A stretch of DNA of 64,000 nucleotides from Pectobacterium sp013449375 (lineage in GTDB: Bacteria > Pseudomonadota > Gammaproteobacteria > Enterobacterales > Enterobacteriaceae), in assembly GCF_048593165.1 (NCBI RefSeq), contig NZ_CP184271.1. One strand, given 5' to 3'. Below are positions 63,930 to 64,000 of the stretch, one piece after another. Position 1 is the stretch's first letter; the number at the start of each line of letters is the position of its first letter. Made by a program: the position numbers and the translations under genes. Below the pieces are notes generated by a model. The model saw only the letters and a program-made list of their open reading frames with translations. It was not told where the DNA came from and searched no databases.

Positions 63930-64000
63930 CAGTCATCACTCCTTTGAATAGTCATCACATGTCAGTGTCAGCCATGTCAGCACTGCATTCTGTCTTCACT

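Noticed and set aside
1..64000. CRISPR arrays, tRNA or rRNA genes, insertion sequences
   Set aside because: I saw no regular spaced repeats, no tRNA-like cloverleaf with CCA end, no rRNA sequence, and no transposase or integrase gene.

Overview
The window fits a Gram-negative enterobacterium of the soft-rot plant pathogens, most likely Pectobacterium. The evidence is a CelV-type cellulase (GH5 plus CBM3), a D-apiose catabolic operon, a HecB/HecA-like two-partner system of the CDI type, and core genes close to the E. coli proteins (rnb, fabI, sapABCDF, pspABC, tyrR, pyrF). The species cannot be fixed from this window.

Layout. 1-441 is the 3' part of pgpB. 442-10600 is a self-contained D-apiose regulon: periplasmic binding protein, DUF2291 lipoprotein, ABC ATPase, permease, two-subunit apulose-4-phosphate transketolase, apulose kinase, apiose isomerase, and a converging SorC-type regulator. 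Both promoters of this regulon carry two 16-bp palindromes spaced exactly 18 bp apart. 10781-13822 is the housekeeping block lapA-lapB-pyrF-yciH-osmB. 14157-18321 holds araD, cstA and an aldo/keto reductase. 18430-20364 is rnb. 20617-33548 is an accessory metabolic stretch: a YdeP-like molybdo-enzyme with a divergent LysR regulator, a LacI/MFS/GH31 glycoside cluster, and a three-domain fumarate-reductase-like flavoprotein with its ApbE flavin transferase. 33690-40023 is fabI and sapFDCBA. A Fur box and the small RNA RyhB follow at 40257-40385, with celV next to them. 42160-44717 is the phage-shock locus (pspF, pspABC). 44809-56304 is a CDI-type locus on the minus strand: TpsB transporter, HlyC-like acyltransferase, a 2457-residue TpsA/CdiA, a small membrane protein, and two paralogous lipoproteins. 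56587-60944 is ycjX-ycjF-tyrR with a degraded M20 peptidase tail before tyrR. 61000-63929 is a secreted RTX-type protein and an exported partner of unknown function.

The core genes follow the order known from E. coli (pgpB/lapAB/pyrF/yciH/osmB, rnb, fabI, sap, psp, ycjXF, tyrR). Accessory modules for plant-sugar use, anaerobic respiration, cell-wall degradation and competition sit in the seams. The apiose operon, celV and the GH31 cluster suggest feeding on plant cell wall. The CDI-type locus and the RTX pair suggest competition between bacteria. RyhB links iron status to the cell.

The points most worth following are the CDI-type locus (acyltransferase between TpsB and TpsA, glycine-rich toxin end after a VDNN junction, coupled membrane protein and duplicated lipoproteins), the phased apiose operators, the structured intergenic repeat found twice, and the RTX/exported-protein pair.
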